A stretch of DNA of 64,000 bases from the NCBI RefSeq assembly GCF_020696975.1, contig NZ_JAJGBK010000032.1, positions 62,001 to 126,000 of the forward strand, written 5' to 3'. This stretch comes from Methanoculleus sp. Lineage in GTDB: Archaea; Halobacteriota; Methanomicrobia; Methanomicrobiales; Methanoculleaceae. Position 1 is the first letter of the stretch, and each line of letters opens with the position of its first letter. Both the position numbers and the translations under genes were made by a program. The notes under the pieces are model-generated. The model was not told the DNA's origin. It did no database searches and saw nothing but the letters and a program-made list of their open reading frames with translations. Below are positions 48,853-61,120 of the stretch, piece after piece.

Positions 48853-49404
48853 TCAGTCCTCCGGCCGGAGGTACCTGACGATCGTATCCGCAACCGCTAT
48901 GGCCTTCTGCATCGCCTGCTCGTCGTTGCGGATATCCCCCGGGTTATACCCCCTGCCGCAGACGTAGCCGAGGTACGAGAACTCGTGGGCGTTCAGGAAC
49001 CCCTCCAGCGTCTCAAGCGACCGCTCGCCCCCCCGGTCGGCGCAGACAGCGACGGCTACGGCTCCCCTCCCCGAAAGCCTTCTGTCGTGGAAGAGGGAGT
49101 AGGTCCGGTCGATCAGGTTCTTCGTCTGGCCGTTGATGTCGTAGTAGTAGGTCGGGGCGCCGAGGACCAGCACCTCGCAGTCGATCATCTTCTGCGCGAC
49201 GTCGGCCCAGTCGTCGTCCTCTATTGCGCACCATTTCGCCTCCCGGCAGGCCTCGCAGCCGGTGCAGGGCCGGATATCCATATCGGCAAGCGTCAGGTAC
49301 TCGGTCTTTATACCCGCCTCCCGCACCCGGTCGAGGATGGTGGTGACGAGCGTCGCGGTGTTGCCGTTCCTCCGCATACTTCCGGAGATCCCGAGAACGT
49401 TCAT
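48853..49404 (-). CDS. Iron-sulfur flavoprotein / NADPH-dependent FMN reductase family
   Basis: MNVLGISGSMRRNGNTATLV; CTGCEACREAKWC; VLVLGAPTYYYDINGQTKNLIDR. Confidence 0.85.
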   Translation of the reverse strand: MNVLGISGSMRRNGNTATLVTTILDRVREAGIKTEYLTLADMDIRPCTGCEACREAKWCAIEDDDWADVAQKMIDCEVLVLGAPTYYYDINGQTKNLIDRTYSLFHDRRLSGRGAVAVAVCADRGGERSLETLEGFLNAHEFSYLGYVCGRGYNPGDIRNDEQAMQKAIAVADTIVRYLRPED

Positions 49405-49856
49405 ACCCTACCCTCGCCCCCCTCGTTCTTGATGCTTGTGATCCGGGCATCGAGGTCGAGACTGCGGAATGCCGCGAGGATCTCGGGGACCGGGTCGCCG
49501 GGGCGGTAGAAGAGGTGCGAGGAACAGGCACAGTCGCTGCACCCGAAGTCGGGGACGGAGGCCCTGCCGAGGGCCCGGGCAAGATCGCACTCGCAGTCCC
49601 GTTCCGTCGCGGCGGTGACGGCGGCGGCGAGGGTGAAGCGCGGGGAAAGAAGGAGGTGGTCGATGTGCCACCGGGGAGAACGGTCGCGCTTTTGGGCGAG
49701 CCGGATATGCCGCATTACCCGGATAAGCCCGCCGCTCCCCCGGGCGGAACCCACGTAGATGTGCCGGCCGCGGGCAAACTCCCGCGCCCCGAGGGCCCCG
49801 ATACGGACCTGGCAATCCGGGTTCTCGAGGATGAGGGCGTAGACCCCCTTATCCAT
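49401..49856 (-). CDS. GIY-YIG-like DUF123 protein
   Basis: MDKGVYALILENPDCQVRIGALGAREFARGRHIYVGSARGSGGLIRVMRHIR; CECDLARAL; GCSDCACSSHLFY. Confidence 0.85.
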   Translation of the reverse strand: MDKGVYALILENPDCQVRIGALGAREFARGRHIYVGSARGSGGLIRVMRHIRLAQKRDRSPRWHIDHLLLSPRFTLAAAVTAATERDCECDLARALGRASVPDFGCSDCACSSHLFYRPGDPVPEILAAFRSLDLDARITSIKNEGGEGRV

Positions 49857-50451
49857 AGAACCGGAGCGCCTCCCGCGCGGCCGCGATATGCCTCCCGCCG
49901 CCGCGGGCGACGGGCTCGCCGTGCCCGGGGTAGAGTCCCTCGACATCAAGCGCCGCGAGGCGTTCGATGGATGCCGCAAGTGCGGTCCGGTCCCCGCCCG
50001 GGAAGTCGTAGCGCCCGAAGGACCCGCCCGTAAAGACGGTGTCCCCCGAGAAGAGGACCTTCGCCGCTTCGTCATAGAGGCAGATCCCGCCCGGGGTGTG
50101 ACCCGGGGTGTGGATTACCCGGAGATCGCCGACCCGGTCGCCGTCGGCAAGGACGGTCCGGGGGGCGATCCCGGGCGACCGTGCGCCGAAATGCATCGCG
50201 AGGCTCCGGGTGTCGTCGACGAGGCCTGGCGCGTCCGCAGCGTGGATGCAGACGGCGGCGTCGTTGCAGAGCCGCGCGATCTCTTTGACATGGGCGATGT
50301 GGTCGTAGTGGCCGTGGGTGATGATGATCGTCTCGATCCCTCCCGCATACGGCTCTACCGCCATCGGGAGAACGCCCGCGTCGATGAGGATGTTTCCGTA
50401 AACAAACGAGTTAGCGTAGGTCGTGCCGCTCGCGATCCACCGGACTGGCAT
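49849..50451 (-). CDS. MBL-fold metallo-hydrolase
   Basis: THGHYDHIAHV (HxHxDH), HTPGHTPGGICLY, LFSGDTVFTGGSFGRYDFPGGD, YPGHGEP. Confidence 0.92.
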   Translation of the reverse strand: MPVRWIASGTTYANSFVYGNILIDAGVLPMAVEPYAGGIETIIITHGHYDHIAHVKEIARLCNDAAVCIHAADAPGLVDDTRSLAMHFGARSPGIAPRTVLADGDRVGDLRVIHTPGHTPGGICLYDEAAKVLFSGDTVFTGGSFGRYDFPGGDRTALAASIERLAALDVEGLYPGHGEPVARGGGRHIAAAREALRFYG

Positions 50452-50485
50452 GCAGACTAATATGGCTTCCAGACAAATGGTTCTT

Positions 50486-51766
50486 ATGCACACCCTTGTT
50501 CATGCGTGCCTGCGCGGGGTCCCCCCGGAGGTGGAGACGATCGCCCGGGAGGAGGATCTCGTCCCCCACCGTGCCGCCCGGGCTGTCGCCCGCGGACGGA
50601 TCGTCATCCCGGCAAACCCCGTGCGGCCGCACCGGCTCTGCGCCATCGGTGAAGGCTGCAGGGTCCGGGTCAACGTGAACGTCGGGACGTCGGGCACCCG
50701 GTGCGACGAGGATCTTGAGATCGAGAAGGCGCAGGCAGCCCTCCGGGAGGGGGCGGACGCGCTGATGGACCTCTCGACCGGGGGCGATCTCGTCCGGATC
50801 CGGCAGAGGATCCTGAAACTCGATGCGCCGGTCGGGACGGTCCCGGTCTACGAAGCGGTCCGGCGGGCGGGGAGTGCCGCGGACGTCGACGCCGACCTGC
50901 TCTTCTCCGTCATCCGGGAGCACTGCCGGCAGGGCGTGGACTTCCTGACCCTGCACTGCGGGGTGAACCGCCAGGCGCTCGCGTCGCTCCAGGCCGACCC
51001 CCGGACGATGGGCGTCGTCAGCCGCGGCGGGGCCTTCCACGTCGCGATGATGGCCGCGACCGGCGAAGAGAACCCCCTCTACGCCGAGTACGACTACCTC
51101 CTCGAGATCCTCGCCGAGCACGACGTCGTCGTGAGCCTCGGCGACGGGATGCGCCCGGGTGCGCTCGTGGATGCCGGCCGCCTCGCGAAGACGACCGAGT
51201 ACCTGACGCTCGGCCACCTCGCAAAACGGGCGCTCGCCGCCGGAGTGCAGCGGATGATCGAGGGGCCGGGGCATATCCCGGCCGACCAGATCGGCTACAA
51301 CGTCCGGATGCTCAAGGAGGTGACCGACGGCGCCCCGCTCTACCTGCTCGGCCCGCTTGTGACCGACGTGGCGCCGGGTTACGACCATGTCGTGGGGGCG
51401 ATCGGCGGGGTGATCGCCTGCATGAACGGCGCCGACTTCCTCTGCATGGTCTCACCGGCCGAACACCTGGCGCTCCCGGACGTCCGCGACATCGTGGAGG
51501 GGACGCGGGTGGCGCGGATCGCGGCGCATGTCGGGAGCCTCTCCCGCGCCGCGGGGAAGACGAAGAACCGTGAGATCCGGATGGCGGAGGCCCGCCGGGC
51601 GCTCGACTGGGAGAAGCAGTTCGAGGCGGCGCTCACCCCCGAGGAGGCCAGGCGCATCCACGAGCGGGACGGGGAACTTGAGACCTGCTCGATGTGCGGC
51701 GACCTCTGCGCCGTCAAGATGGTGCGCGAGATCCTTCCGGGCCCGCAAGAGCGAACAGAGCCGTGA
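50486..51766 (+). CDS. thiC: Phosphomethylpyrimidine synthase ThiC
   Basis: RVRVNVNVGTSGTRCD; DFLTLHCGVNRQAL; VMIEGPGHIP-type QRMIEGPGHIPADQI; C-terminal CSMCGDLCAVK. Confidence 0.95.
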   Translation: MHTLVHACLRGVPPEVETIAREEDLVPHRAARAVARGRIVIPANPVRPHRLCAIGEGCRVRVNVNVGTSGTRCDEDLEIEKAQAALREGADALMDLSTGGDLVRIRQRILKLDAPVGTVPVYEAVRRAGSAADVDADLLFSVIREHCRQGVDFLTLHCGVNRQALASLQADPRTMGVVSRGGAFHVAMMAATGEENPLYAEYDYLLEILAEHDVVVSLGDGMRPGALVDAGRLAKTTEYLTLGHLAKRALAAGVQRMIEGPGHIPADQIGYNVRMLKEVTDGAPLYLLGPLVTDVAPGYDHVVGAIGGVIACMNGADFLCMVSPAEHLALPDVRDIVEGTRVARIAAHVGSLSRAAGKTKNREIRMAEARRALDWEKQFEAALTPEEARRIHERDGELETCSMCGDLCAVKMVREILPGPQERTEP

Positions 51767-51789
51767 GAAGGGCCGCTCGCACCCTCTTC

Positions 51790-52197
51790 TCACTTCATCC
51801 CGGACTGCCCATCGATCCAGGCGATGATCGCGTCCCGGCTCCGCCGGTAGGCCGCAAGCACCTTCTCCTCGGTCCCGGCGGCCCGGGCAGGGTCGGGGAA
51901 GTCGACGTGGATCGTCTCTTTTGTCCAGGGGAACATCGGGCAGACACCCCCGGCGCAGAGCGCGATGGCGTAGTCCATCTCTTTGCCGTCGAAGAGGGTG
52001 AGGTCCTTCGCCCGCTGGCCCGAGATGTCTATCCCGATCTCGTCCATCACCCGGACGGCGAGGGGATCGAGGGCGGTCGGGGCAATCCCGGCGGAGCAGA
52101 CCTCGTAGCGGTCGCCGTAGCGGGCGCGGAGGTAGCCTTCCGCCATCTGGGTCCGGGCGGCGTTGTTCGTGCCGATGAAGAGCACTCTCTGCTTCAT
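51790..52197 (-). CDS. Low-molecular-weight phosphatase / arsenate reductase (ArsC) family
   Basis: MKQRVLFIGTNNAARTQMAEGYLRARYGDRYEVCSAGIAPT. Confidence 0.85.
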   Translation of the reverse strand: MKQRVLFIGTNNAARTQMAEGYLRARYGDRYEVCSAGIAPTALDPLAVRVMDEIGIDISGQRAKDLTLFDGKEMDYAIALCAGGVCPMFPWTKETIHVDFPDPARAAGTEEKVLAAYRRSRDAIIAWIDGQSGMK

Positions 52198-52259
52198 GCC
52201 CCTCCCCTCTGCGGCAGGGTGAAAAAAGGTTACGTGACCGGCCTTCCCGGCCCGGTGTA

Positions 52260-52652
52260 TCAGGCCTGCCCCGCGCCGAGGATCCGGACCGCGAGCAGGC
52301 CGGCGTTCTCGCCGTTATCGACCCCGACGCAGGCCACCGGGACGCCTTTTGGCATCTGGACGATCGAGAGGAGGGCATCGATGCCCATCAGTTTCCCGCT
52401 CACGGGGACGCCGATCACCGGCCGCCGTGTCTTCGAGGCCACGACGCCGGGAAGGGCCGCCGAGAGCCCGGCGATCGCGATGAAGACCCGGGCGTCGCTC
52501 CCTTTCACGTAATCGTCGAGCCTCTCCGGGTCCCGGTGCGCCGAGATCACCCGGTAGTCGTAGGAGACACGGTGCTCTTTTAAGACTGTAAACACCTTCT
52601 CTGCGATGGGGCCGTCGGAGGCCGAACCGCAGATCACCGCGACATCAACCAT
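52260..52652 (-). CDS. purE: N5-carboxyaminoimidazole ribonucleotide mutase PurE
   Basis: [42 protein letters not shown]; start within ORF 52260..52874. Confidence 0.93.
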   Translation of the reverse strand: MVDVAVICGSASDGPIAEKVFTVLKEHRVSYDYRVISAHRDPERLDDYVKGSDARVFIAIAGLSAALPGVVASKTRRPVIGVPVSGKLMGIDALLSIVQMPKGVPVACVGVDNGENAGLLAVRILGAGQA

Positions 52653-52784
52653 CCTCCTTCGGTATGCCCCTGCCCCCTCATCTCTCTGCCGGTATCGCAC
52701 CGTGGAGAGGTTGATAAGAATCCGCATCCAAGTTCCTTGCAGGAACTGCGTCCCGACGTGACGCGACGATATGGACTGATCCAC

Positions 52785-54373
<1,589 letters not shown>

Positions 54374-54431
54374 CGCAAAAAGTGATGATTATCAGTATCC
54401 GGTGCGACTACTACCACAGGAAGGAATTGGA

Positions 54432-54839
54432 ATGACGATAAAACTTGGATTCGTCGTCGCGGAGTTCAACCGCGACATCACCTATATGATGGAGATCGAG
54501 GCACGGGAGCACGCCGGCTTCCTCGGGGCGGAGGTGGCCGAGACGATCTATGTCCCCGGCGCCTACGACATGCCGCTCGCGATCAAGAAACTCCTGACCG
54601 ACGGGACTGTCGACGCCGTCGTCACGATCGGGTGCGTCATCGAGGGCGCGACCCAGCACGACGAGATCGTCGTCCAGCACGCGGCCCGTAAGATAATCGA
54701 CCTCTCCCTTGAGTTCGGAAAACCCGTCTCTCTCGGCATCTCCGGGCCGGGGATGACCCGGATGGAAGCGACCGAGCGTATCGACTACGCGAAGCGTGCC
54801 GTTGAGTCGGCCGTCAAAATGGTCCAGCGATTGGGATGA
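54432..54839 (+). CDS. ribH: 6,7-dimethyl-8-ribityllumazine synthase
   Basis: [53 protein letters not shown]. Confidence 0.94.
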   Translation: MTIKLGFVVAEFNRDITYMMEIEAREHAGFLGAEVAETIYVPGAYDMPLAIKKLLTDGTVDAVVTIGCVIEGATQHDEIVVQHAARKIIDLSLEFGKPVSLGISGPGMTRMEATERIDYAKRAVESAVKMVQRLG

Positions 54840-55966
54840 AGGGCCTCTCGGATAAGGTTGCGGCGATCGCCCCCTCGGCGACGATCGAGATCTCGAACGC
54901 CGCAAAGAGGATGGCCGCGGAGGGTGTCGACGTCATCAGCCTCTCGATCGGGGAGCCGGACTTCGATACCCCAGAGCACATCAAAGACGCCTGCATCGAG
55001 GCGCTCTCGCGCGGGGAGACCCATTACGCCCCGAGTGCCGGTATCCCGGCCCTGACGGCCGCGATCGCGGAGAAACTCACCCGCGAGAACGGCGTCCCGG
55101 TAAAGCCCGACGAGGTAATCGTCACCTGCGGGGCGAAAGACGCCATCTACGAGGCGATGGAGGCCGTCCTGAACCCGGGAGATGAGGTGCTCATCCTCGA
55201 CCCCTCCTGGGTCTCCTACGAGCCCTGCGCCCGGCTCGCGGGTGCCACAGCCAGGCACCACCCGCTCTCCCCCGAGACCTTCCAGGTCGACGATACGCTG
55301 CTAGACGCCGTCGGCCCCCGGACGAAGCTGATCGTCGTCAACTCCCCCTCGAATCCCTCCGGCGCAGTGCTGAACACGGACTCGCTCCGGCTCATCGCCG
55401 ATATCTGCCGGGACCACGACCTCTACGCGCTCTCGGACGAGATCTACGAGAAACTGGTCTACGGAAAAGAGCACGTCTCCCTCGCCTCCCTCCCTGATAT
55501 GGCGGAGCGGACGATCACCATCAACGGGTTCTCGAAGGCCTACGCGATGACCGGGTGGCGGATCGGCTACGCGGCCGCTCCCCGTCCGATCGTCCGGCAG
55601 ATGGAGAAGGTGCAGCAGCACACCATCTCCCACCCGACGACGTTTGCGATGTTCGGCGCCGTCGCGGCGCTCGAGGGTCTGCAGGACTGTGTTGAATCGA
55701 TGCGCCGCGAGTTCGAGCGCCGGCGCGACTACCTCGTCCCGGCGCTCCGCGATCTCGGCTACACGACCGCTCCCGCAGACGGGGCTTTCTACGCCTACGT
55801 CAACGTCGACGGCGACGATATGGCGATCGCCCGCTCCTGGCTCCGGGACGCCCACGTGGCCGTCACCCCGGGAACTGCGTTCGGCACACCCGGCTGGCTC
55901 CGGCTCTCCTACGCGACATCGATGAAGAACCTCAAAGAGGCCGTCGAGCGGATTGCGCGGGTCTAG
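54836..55966 (+). CDS. PLP-dependent aminotransferase (class I)
   Basis: [77 protein letters not shown]. Confidence 0.94.
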   Translation: MKGLSDKVAAIAPSATIEISNAAKRMAAEGVDVISLSIGEPDFDTPEHIKDACIEALSRGETHYAPSAGIPALTAAIAEKLTRENGVPVKPDEVIVTCGAKDAIYEAMEAVLNPGDEVLILDPSWVSYEPCARLAGATARHHPLSPETFQVDDTLLDAVGPRTKLIVVNSPSNPSGAVLNTDSLRLIADICRDHDLYALSDEIYEKLVYGKEHVSLASLPDMAERTITINGFSKAYAMTGWRIGYAAAPRPIVRQMEKVQQHTISHPTTFAMFGAVAALEGLQDCVESMRREFERRRDYLVPALRDLGYTTAPADGAFYAYVNVDGDDMAIARSWLRDAHVAVTPGTAFGTPGWLRLSYATSMKNLKEAVERIARV

Positions 55967-57633
55967 GACCCCGCCCTCTTTTCCCCGGATAACCGCTGGG
56001 CCCGCTCGTAGTACGGGACCGCCTCGGCTGAGCGGTCGAGATAGATGAGGGCCATCGCCTTCCCCTTGAGCGCCTCGACGTCATCGGGGCAGATGGCGAG
56101 CGCCCGGTCATAGCACTCGAGCGCCTCCTCGGAGCGCTCCAGGATCACGAGGGCGTTTCCTTTCGTGCTCCAGACCCCGGCATTCCCCGGATCGATCTTG
56201 AGCGCCTGCCCGTAACAGGCGAGGGCTTCGCTGTAGCGCCCGAGGATGAAGAGGGCAAGGCCCTTGTTGTACCAGGCGTCCGCGTTCTCCGGGTGGGCCC
56301 GGACCTCCTGGTCGTAGCAGGCGAGGGCTTTGTCGTAGTCCGAGAGGATCGAGAGGATGCTTGCTTTGTTCTTGCGGATCCGGCGGTTCTCGGGATCGAT
56401 ATCGAGCGCCCGCTCGTAGCAGGCGAGCGCCTCCTCGTACCGCCCGAGCCCGTAGAGCGCGTTCCCGTAGTTGTTCCAGACGACGGTGTTCCCGGTCTCT
56501 GTCCGGAGCACCGTCTGGTAGCAGGCGGCCGCCATCCCGTAATCCCCGAGGGCGTAGTAACTCTCGCCCCGGTGGTAGGACGCCCTCGCATGACCGCTAT
56601 CGAGCCGGAGCGTCTGGTCGAAGCACTCGATCGCCTCCTCGTAGCGTTTCTGGGCAAAGAGGACGAGGCCTTTCTGGTACCAGATCTCCGGGTCGGCCGT
56701 GCTCTCCCTGAGCGCCCGGTCGAGCGAGGCGAGTGCGAGGTCGTAGCGTTTCAGCCTCCTCAGCGCCGTGCCTTTATGGTACCATATCCCCGTAAGGTCG
56801 GGGTTGATCCGGAACGCCCGGTCGTAACAATTGATCGCCTCACCGTAGCGTTCCAGGTGGTGCTGCGCCCGGCCCCGGTTGTACCAGGTCTCGGCGTCGT
56901 CGGGCCGGAGGGCGAGGGCCCGGTCGAACGACGCGATCGCCTCGTCGTAGCGCTCCAGGGCCGCGAGCGTGCAGCCCCGGGTCTGCCAGGCCTCGACGTG
57001 GCCGGGGTCGATCTCGAGCGCCCGCTCGTAACAGTCGAGCGCGTCGTCGTACCGGTTGAGGAGGAGGTGGACCGTCCCCCGGGCATACCAGGCGACCCTG
57101 TTCCCGGGGTCGGCGGCGACGACCCGGTCGTAGCACTCGAGGGCCGCATCGTACCGCCGTTCGGCGGCGAGCGCCGCACCCCGGGCCGTCCAGGCCTCGA
57201 TCCGGTCCGGGTCGATCGCAACGACCCGGTCGTAGCAGGCGATCGCGTCGGACGTCCGCCCGAGCTTCCTGAAAGCGTGCCCCCGGATGAGCCAGGCGCC
57301 TGCCGTCCCGGGGGCGAGTTCCACCGCCCGGCCGCAGTACTCGGCCGCCTCCCGGTAGTGCCGGAGGTTGTAGAGCGCCTCCCCGCCGGCGCACCAGAGG
57401 CGGGCGGAGGTCGGGTCGGCCCGGATGGCCTGTTCGAGACACTCGGCTGCCTCCCGGTAGCGCCTGGCGGTCGTGAGGGCGCGTCCCTTGTAGTAGCGGG
57501 CGGCGGTGGTGCCGGCATCCAGGGTGAGCGCCCGGTCGTAGCAGGCGATGGCCCGGTCGTACTGCCCTTGCTCACAGTAGGCCCGTCCCTCTCTGCACCA
57601 CGCCCCGGCGCTCTTCTTCCAGGGAAGCTCCAT
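55963..57633 (-). CDS. Tetratricopeptide-repeat protein
   Basis: ~15 tandem 34-aa TPR units such as YDEAIASFDRALALRPDDAETWYNRGRAQHHLERYGEAINCYDRAF; start MELPWKKSAGAW. Confidence 0.92.
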   Translation of the reverse strand: MELPWKKSAGAWCREGRAYCEQGQYDRAIACYDRALTLDAGTTAARYYKGRALTTARRYREAAECLEQAIRADPTSARLWCAGGEALYNLRHYREAAEYCGRAVELAPGTAGAWLIRGHAFRKLGRTSDAIACYDRVVAIDPDRIEAWTARGAALAAERRYDAALECYDRVVAADPGNRVAWYARGTVHLLLNRYDDALDCYERALEIDPGHVEAWQTRGCTLAALERYDEAIASFDRALALRPDDAETWYNRGRAQHHLERYGEAINCYDRAFRINPDLTGIWYHKGTALRRLKRYDLALASLDRALRESTADPEIWYQKGLVLFAQKRYEEAIECFDQTLRLDSGHARASYHRGESYYALGDYGMAAACYQTVLRTETGNTVVWNNYGNALYGLGRYEEALACYERALDIDPENRRIRKNKASILSILSDYDKALACYDQEVRAHPENADAWYNKGLALFILGRYSEALACYGQALKIDPGNAGVWSTKGNALVILERSEEALECYDRALAICPDDVEALKGKAMALIYLDRSAEAVPYYERAQRLSGEKRAGS

Positions 57634-57813
57634 CTGGTGATGGATAGCGGTCCTCAGACAAAAGGGTTTCGATAGCAGCCGTGGGTTATCGCCTCTCCGG
57701 GAGAGAAACTTCCCTCTGCCGTCACCCTGTCCCGGGGCTGCATTCCCCCGGTGTGCGGGATCGATTTGGCAACGCATACATGCTCCAGGATCAAAACCCG
57801 GAGTGGGGCAACC

Positions 57814-58482
57814 ATGAAGAGGATGCGTGATATACCGGACCGCGACCGTCCGCGCGAGAAACTGGCAACACGGGGGCCGGAGGCGCTCACCAACGCCGAG
57901 CTGATCGCTCTCCTCCTTGGCCGGGGCACGAAAGGGCGGGATGTCCGGGAGGTTGCGGGCGAGGTCGAACGCTACCTGAAGGATGCCAGAGGCGGTCCGT
58001 CCTACGACGCCCTCCTCGCGATCGACGGTATCGGTTCCGCAAAAGCCTGCGAGATCATGGCCTGTTTCGAGCTCGGGCGGCGGTATCTCGGGGACGATGG
58101 GCTCCACGGGACCCGGATCACCAGCCCCGAGGACATTCTCCCGCTGGTCGCCGAGTTGCGGGACAGGAAGCAGGAGCACTTCCTCTGCATCACCCTCAAC
58201 GGCGCCGGGGAGGTGATCGAGCGCCGGACCGTCACCGTCGGTATCCTGAACCAGAGTCTCGTCCACCCGCGGGAGGTCTTTGCCGAGGCGATCACCGACC
58301 GGGCCGCCTCGGTCATCCTGGTCCACAACCACCCCTCCGGCACGCTCGACCCTTCCACCCAGGATATCGGGATCACCCGGCAACTCGTCGAGGCCGGATC
58401 GATCCTCGGCATCCGGGTGCTCGACCATATCATCGTCACGAAGCGGGGGTATGTCAGCCTCAAAGAACTCGGGCACCTCTAG
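57814..58482 (+). CDS. radC: RadC/JAB-domain protein
   Basis: PREKLATRGPEALTNAELIALLLGRGTKG; VILVHNHPSGTLDPSTQDIGITRQLVEAGSILGIRVLDHIIV. Confidence 0.93.
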   Translation: MKRMRDIPDRDRPREKLATRGPEALTNAELIALLLGRGTKGRDVREVAGEVERYLKDARGGPSYDALLAIDGIGSAKACEIMACFELGRRYLGDDGLHGTRITSPEDILPLVAELRDRKQEHFLCITLNGAGEVIERRTVTVGILNQSLVHPREVFAEAITDRAASVILVHNHPSGTLDPSTQDIGITRQLVEAGSILGIRVLDHIIVTKRGYVSLKELGHL

Positions 58483-58652
58483 TGCGGGAACGGCGCCCTC
58501 ATACCCGCCCGCAAAAGCGGACGGTTCTCTCCCGGTTTTCTTCGGAATTCCGGGAATTCGCGAGATTTCTGCAGATAATCTTCCCGCTCCACTCCCGATC
58601 CCAAAAAAGTTTATCACCCCTCGTCTGCCAAGAGTATACGAGGCAGACTTAC

Positions 58653-59309
58653 ATGAATACTGGATTTCTCCGGGTGCTGCTCGATCCCGGACGTTTCTTT
58701 GAAGCACGTATGCAGGGGGAGCCGAGCCTGAAGGTGCCGGCGCTGATCGCGCTCGTCATCGGGATCATCGGCGCCGTATCGGCCGCACTCTCGGCGAACG
58801 TGACTATCGCAGCCTTCCCCGCCGACATGCAGGCCTTCGGGTCGATCGGGGTGGCGATCGCCGTGGTCGGCGGCATCATCGGGGGATTCTTCACCTGGGT
58901 TGCCTTCGGCATCGTCTTCTACATCGTCTCGATGCTCTTTGTGGGGGATGGCGACCTCAAGCGGACGCTGGAGTTCACGGGCTACGGGCTCCTCCCCCAG
59001 GTCTTTGGGGGCATCATCGGGGCGGTCTTCTCCTACCAGCTCATCTCAAACCTCACGATCCCGACCGCATCGAGACCCGAGGATATCGCGGTGGTGGTGG
59101 AGGCCCTCACCAACGCCATGCTGGCCGATCCCCTCACGCAGATCATCGGGATCATCTCGATCCTCTTCCTGATCTGGAGCGCAAACATCTGGATCTTCGG
59201 CATGAAGTATGCACGCAACCTCTCCACGCGGAACGCCGCCCTCACCGTCGGGATACCCGTGGGGCTGTACATCCTGATTAACCTCGTCACACTCATCGGG
59301 TTGATGTAA
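58653..59309 (+). CDS. Yip1-domain membrane protein
   Basis: MNTGFLRVLLDPGRFFEARMQGEPSLKVPALIALVIGIIGAVSAA with multiple TMs. Confidence 0.75.
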   Translation: MNTGFLRVLLDPGRFFEARMQGEPSLKVPALIALVIGIIGAVSAALSANVTIAAFPADMQAFGSIGVAIAVVGGIIGGFFTWVAFGIVFYIVSMLFVGDGDLKRTLEFTGYGLLPQVFGGIIGAVFSYQLISNLTIPTASRPEDIAVVVEALTNAMLADPLTQIIGIISILFLIWSANIWIFGMKYARNLSTRNAALTVGIPVGLYILINLVTLIGLM

Positions 59310-60443
59310 ATGAGACCTCGTTACCTTATCCTACTCTCAATCTTCTGCGTCATCGCAGCACTCACCGGACCGGCCAGCGCCGGCCCGGCCGACATCACCG
59401 TGACCTCCTCCACGCTCGACCCGCAGGTCCTGATGAAGGGGGATACCGGGACGCTCACGATCGTGATCCAGAACACCGGTGCCGAGACCGTCGCCATCAA
59501 GAGCGCCCGGCTCTACGGCAGCGGGGTCGTTCCCTTAAGCGAACCCTACCCCTCGGTCGGGGAGCTCGGCGCCGGGAACACGAAGACATTCACCTTCACC
59601 GTCCGGGCGGATGGGGGCGAAGGGACGTTCTACCCGCAGTTCGTGCTTGACTTCCGTAACGACGGCAGCCTCCGCCACCCGGTCCCCGTCCAGGTCGAGG
59701 ATACCCCGCTCAGCGCCTCGGTGATCAACAAGCCGGACGCCTTTGCCGAGGGCCGGACGGCCGACATCACCGTCCGGGTCGGCAACCCCCGCCCGAACGC
59801 CGCTTCCGGCGTCCAGGTGATCCCGATAGGAACGGGCTTCACCGCCACCCCGACCGGCGGGTTCGTCGGCGCCCTCGCGCCTGACGCGGCCGGGACGGTC
59901 ACGTTCAACCTGACCCCGACCGCCGAGACGGACGTCACGTTCCAGGTCGTCTGGAGGAACGGCATCAACACCCACACCGCGGATCTCGTGCTGCCGGTCA
60001 CGTTCGGCGAAGACAAACGGCAGGCGGACCCGGTCATCACGAACGTCGAGGTCACCCCCGAGGCCGGGAGGTACCGGGTCGTCGGCGATATATCGAACGC
60101 GGGCCTCGAGTCCGCCCGGTCGGTGGTGATCGCCCCCGGCGCCCCGGCAGCCCCCACCGATCCCTTCCGGATCTATGTCGTCGGAACCCTCGATCCCGAC
60201 GACATCTCCTCGTTTGAGGTGACGTTTAAGGCCGAGAGAAACGTGACCGAGGTCCCGATCGTCGTCGAGTACCGTGACGGCGACGGCAACCGGTATACCG
60301 CGACGACGATGGTCGGGCTCGGCGGTGCAACCCTGCCCGCCGAGGGATCGGGCGGCGATCTCCCGGTCGTTGCCATCATCGTCGTCGTCCTCGTCGCGCT
60401 CGGGATCGCCGGTGCCATCTACTACTCCTGGAGACGGACGTAA
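59310..60443 (+). CDS. Secreted CARDB-like/S-layer-type protein with C-terminal TM anchor
   Basis: Signal peptide; TGTLTIVIQNTGAETVAIKSARLYGSG; C-terminal VVAIIVVVLVALGIAGAIYYSWRRT. Confidence 0.75.
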   Translation: MRPRYLILLSIFCVIAALTGPASAGPADITVTSSTLDPQVLMKGDTGTLTIVIQNTGAETVAIKSARLYGSGVVPLSEPYPSVGELGAGNTKTFTFTVRADGGEGTFYPQFVLDFRNDGSLRHPVPVQVEDTPLSASVINKPDAFAEGRTADITVRVGNPRPNAASGVQVIPIGTGFTATPTGGFVGALAPDAAGTVTFNLTPTAETDVTFQVVWRNGINTHTADLVLPVTFGEDKRQADPVITNVEVTPEAGRYRVVGDISNAGLESARSVVIAPGAPAAPTDPFRIYVVGTLDPDDISSFEVTFKAERNVTEVPIVVEYRDGDGNRYTATTMVGLGGATLPAEGSGGDLPVVAIIVVVLVALGIAGAIYYSWRRT

Positions 60444-60448
60444 CGACG

Positions 60449-61120
60449 ATGCCGGTCATCAGTTTTGATGCGGTCAGGAAGGTCTATCCCCTCCCGGCGG
60501 GCGACGTCGTGGCGCTGGACGGCGTCGATCTCGCCATCGAGGAGGGCGAGTTCGTCCTGATCATGGGGCCGTCGGGGTCGGGGAAGTCGACGCTCCTAAA
60601 CATCATGGGCTCGCTCGACGTCCCGACCTCGGGCGAGGTCACCATCGCCGAAAAGAGGATCAGCAGGATGGACGACGACGAACTGACGCTTCTGCGGCGG
60701 GACCACATCGGGTTCATCTTCCAGCAGTTCAACCTCATCCCGCTCCTCTCGGTGGTCGAGAACGTCGAGTATCCCCTGATCCTGCGTGGCCAGCAGAACG
60801 GGTCCCGCGAGAGGGCACAGGAGGTCCTCGCCGCCGTGGAGATTGCAGAGACGCACTTCTCCCACAAGCCAAACGAGCTCTCGGGCGGGCAGCAGCAGCG
60901 GGTGGCGATCGCGAGAGCACTCGTCAACGACCCCGACTTCCTCCTCTGCGACGAACCGACCGGGAACCTGGACTCAAAGACCGGGACCGCGATCATGACC
61001 CTCCTCGACCGGATGAACCGCGAGGAGGGCAAGACCATCGTCATGGTCACCCACGACCCGCGGATGACCGACTACGCCGACCGGACGATCCGGCTCGTCG
61101 ACGGGAGGGTGGCCGAGTGA
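60449..61120 (+). CDS. MacB/LolD-type ABC transporter ATP-binding protein
   Basis: [65 protein letters not shown]. Confidence 0.96.
   Translation: MPVISFDAVRKVYPLPAGDVVALDGVDLAIEEGEFVLIMGPSGSGKSTLLNIMGSLDVPTSGEVTIAEKRISRMDDDELTLLRRDHIGFIFQQFNLIPLLSVVENVEYPLILRGQQNGSRERAQEVLAAVEIAETHFSHKPNELSGGQQQRVAIARALVNDPDFLLCDEPTGNLDSKTGTAIMTLLDRMNREEGKTIVMVTHDPRMTDYADRTIRLVDGRVAE

Noticed and set aside
55963-58707. 914-aa version of the TPR protein
   Set aside because: The upstream extension is antisense to radC; the TPR protein starts at 57633.
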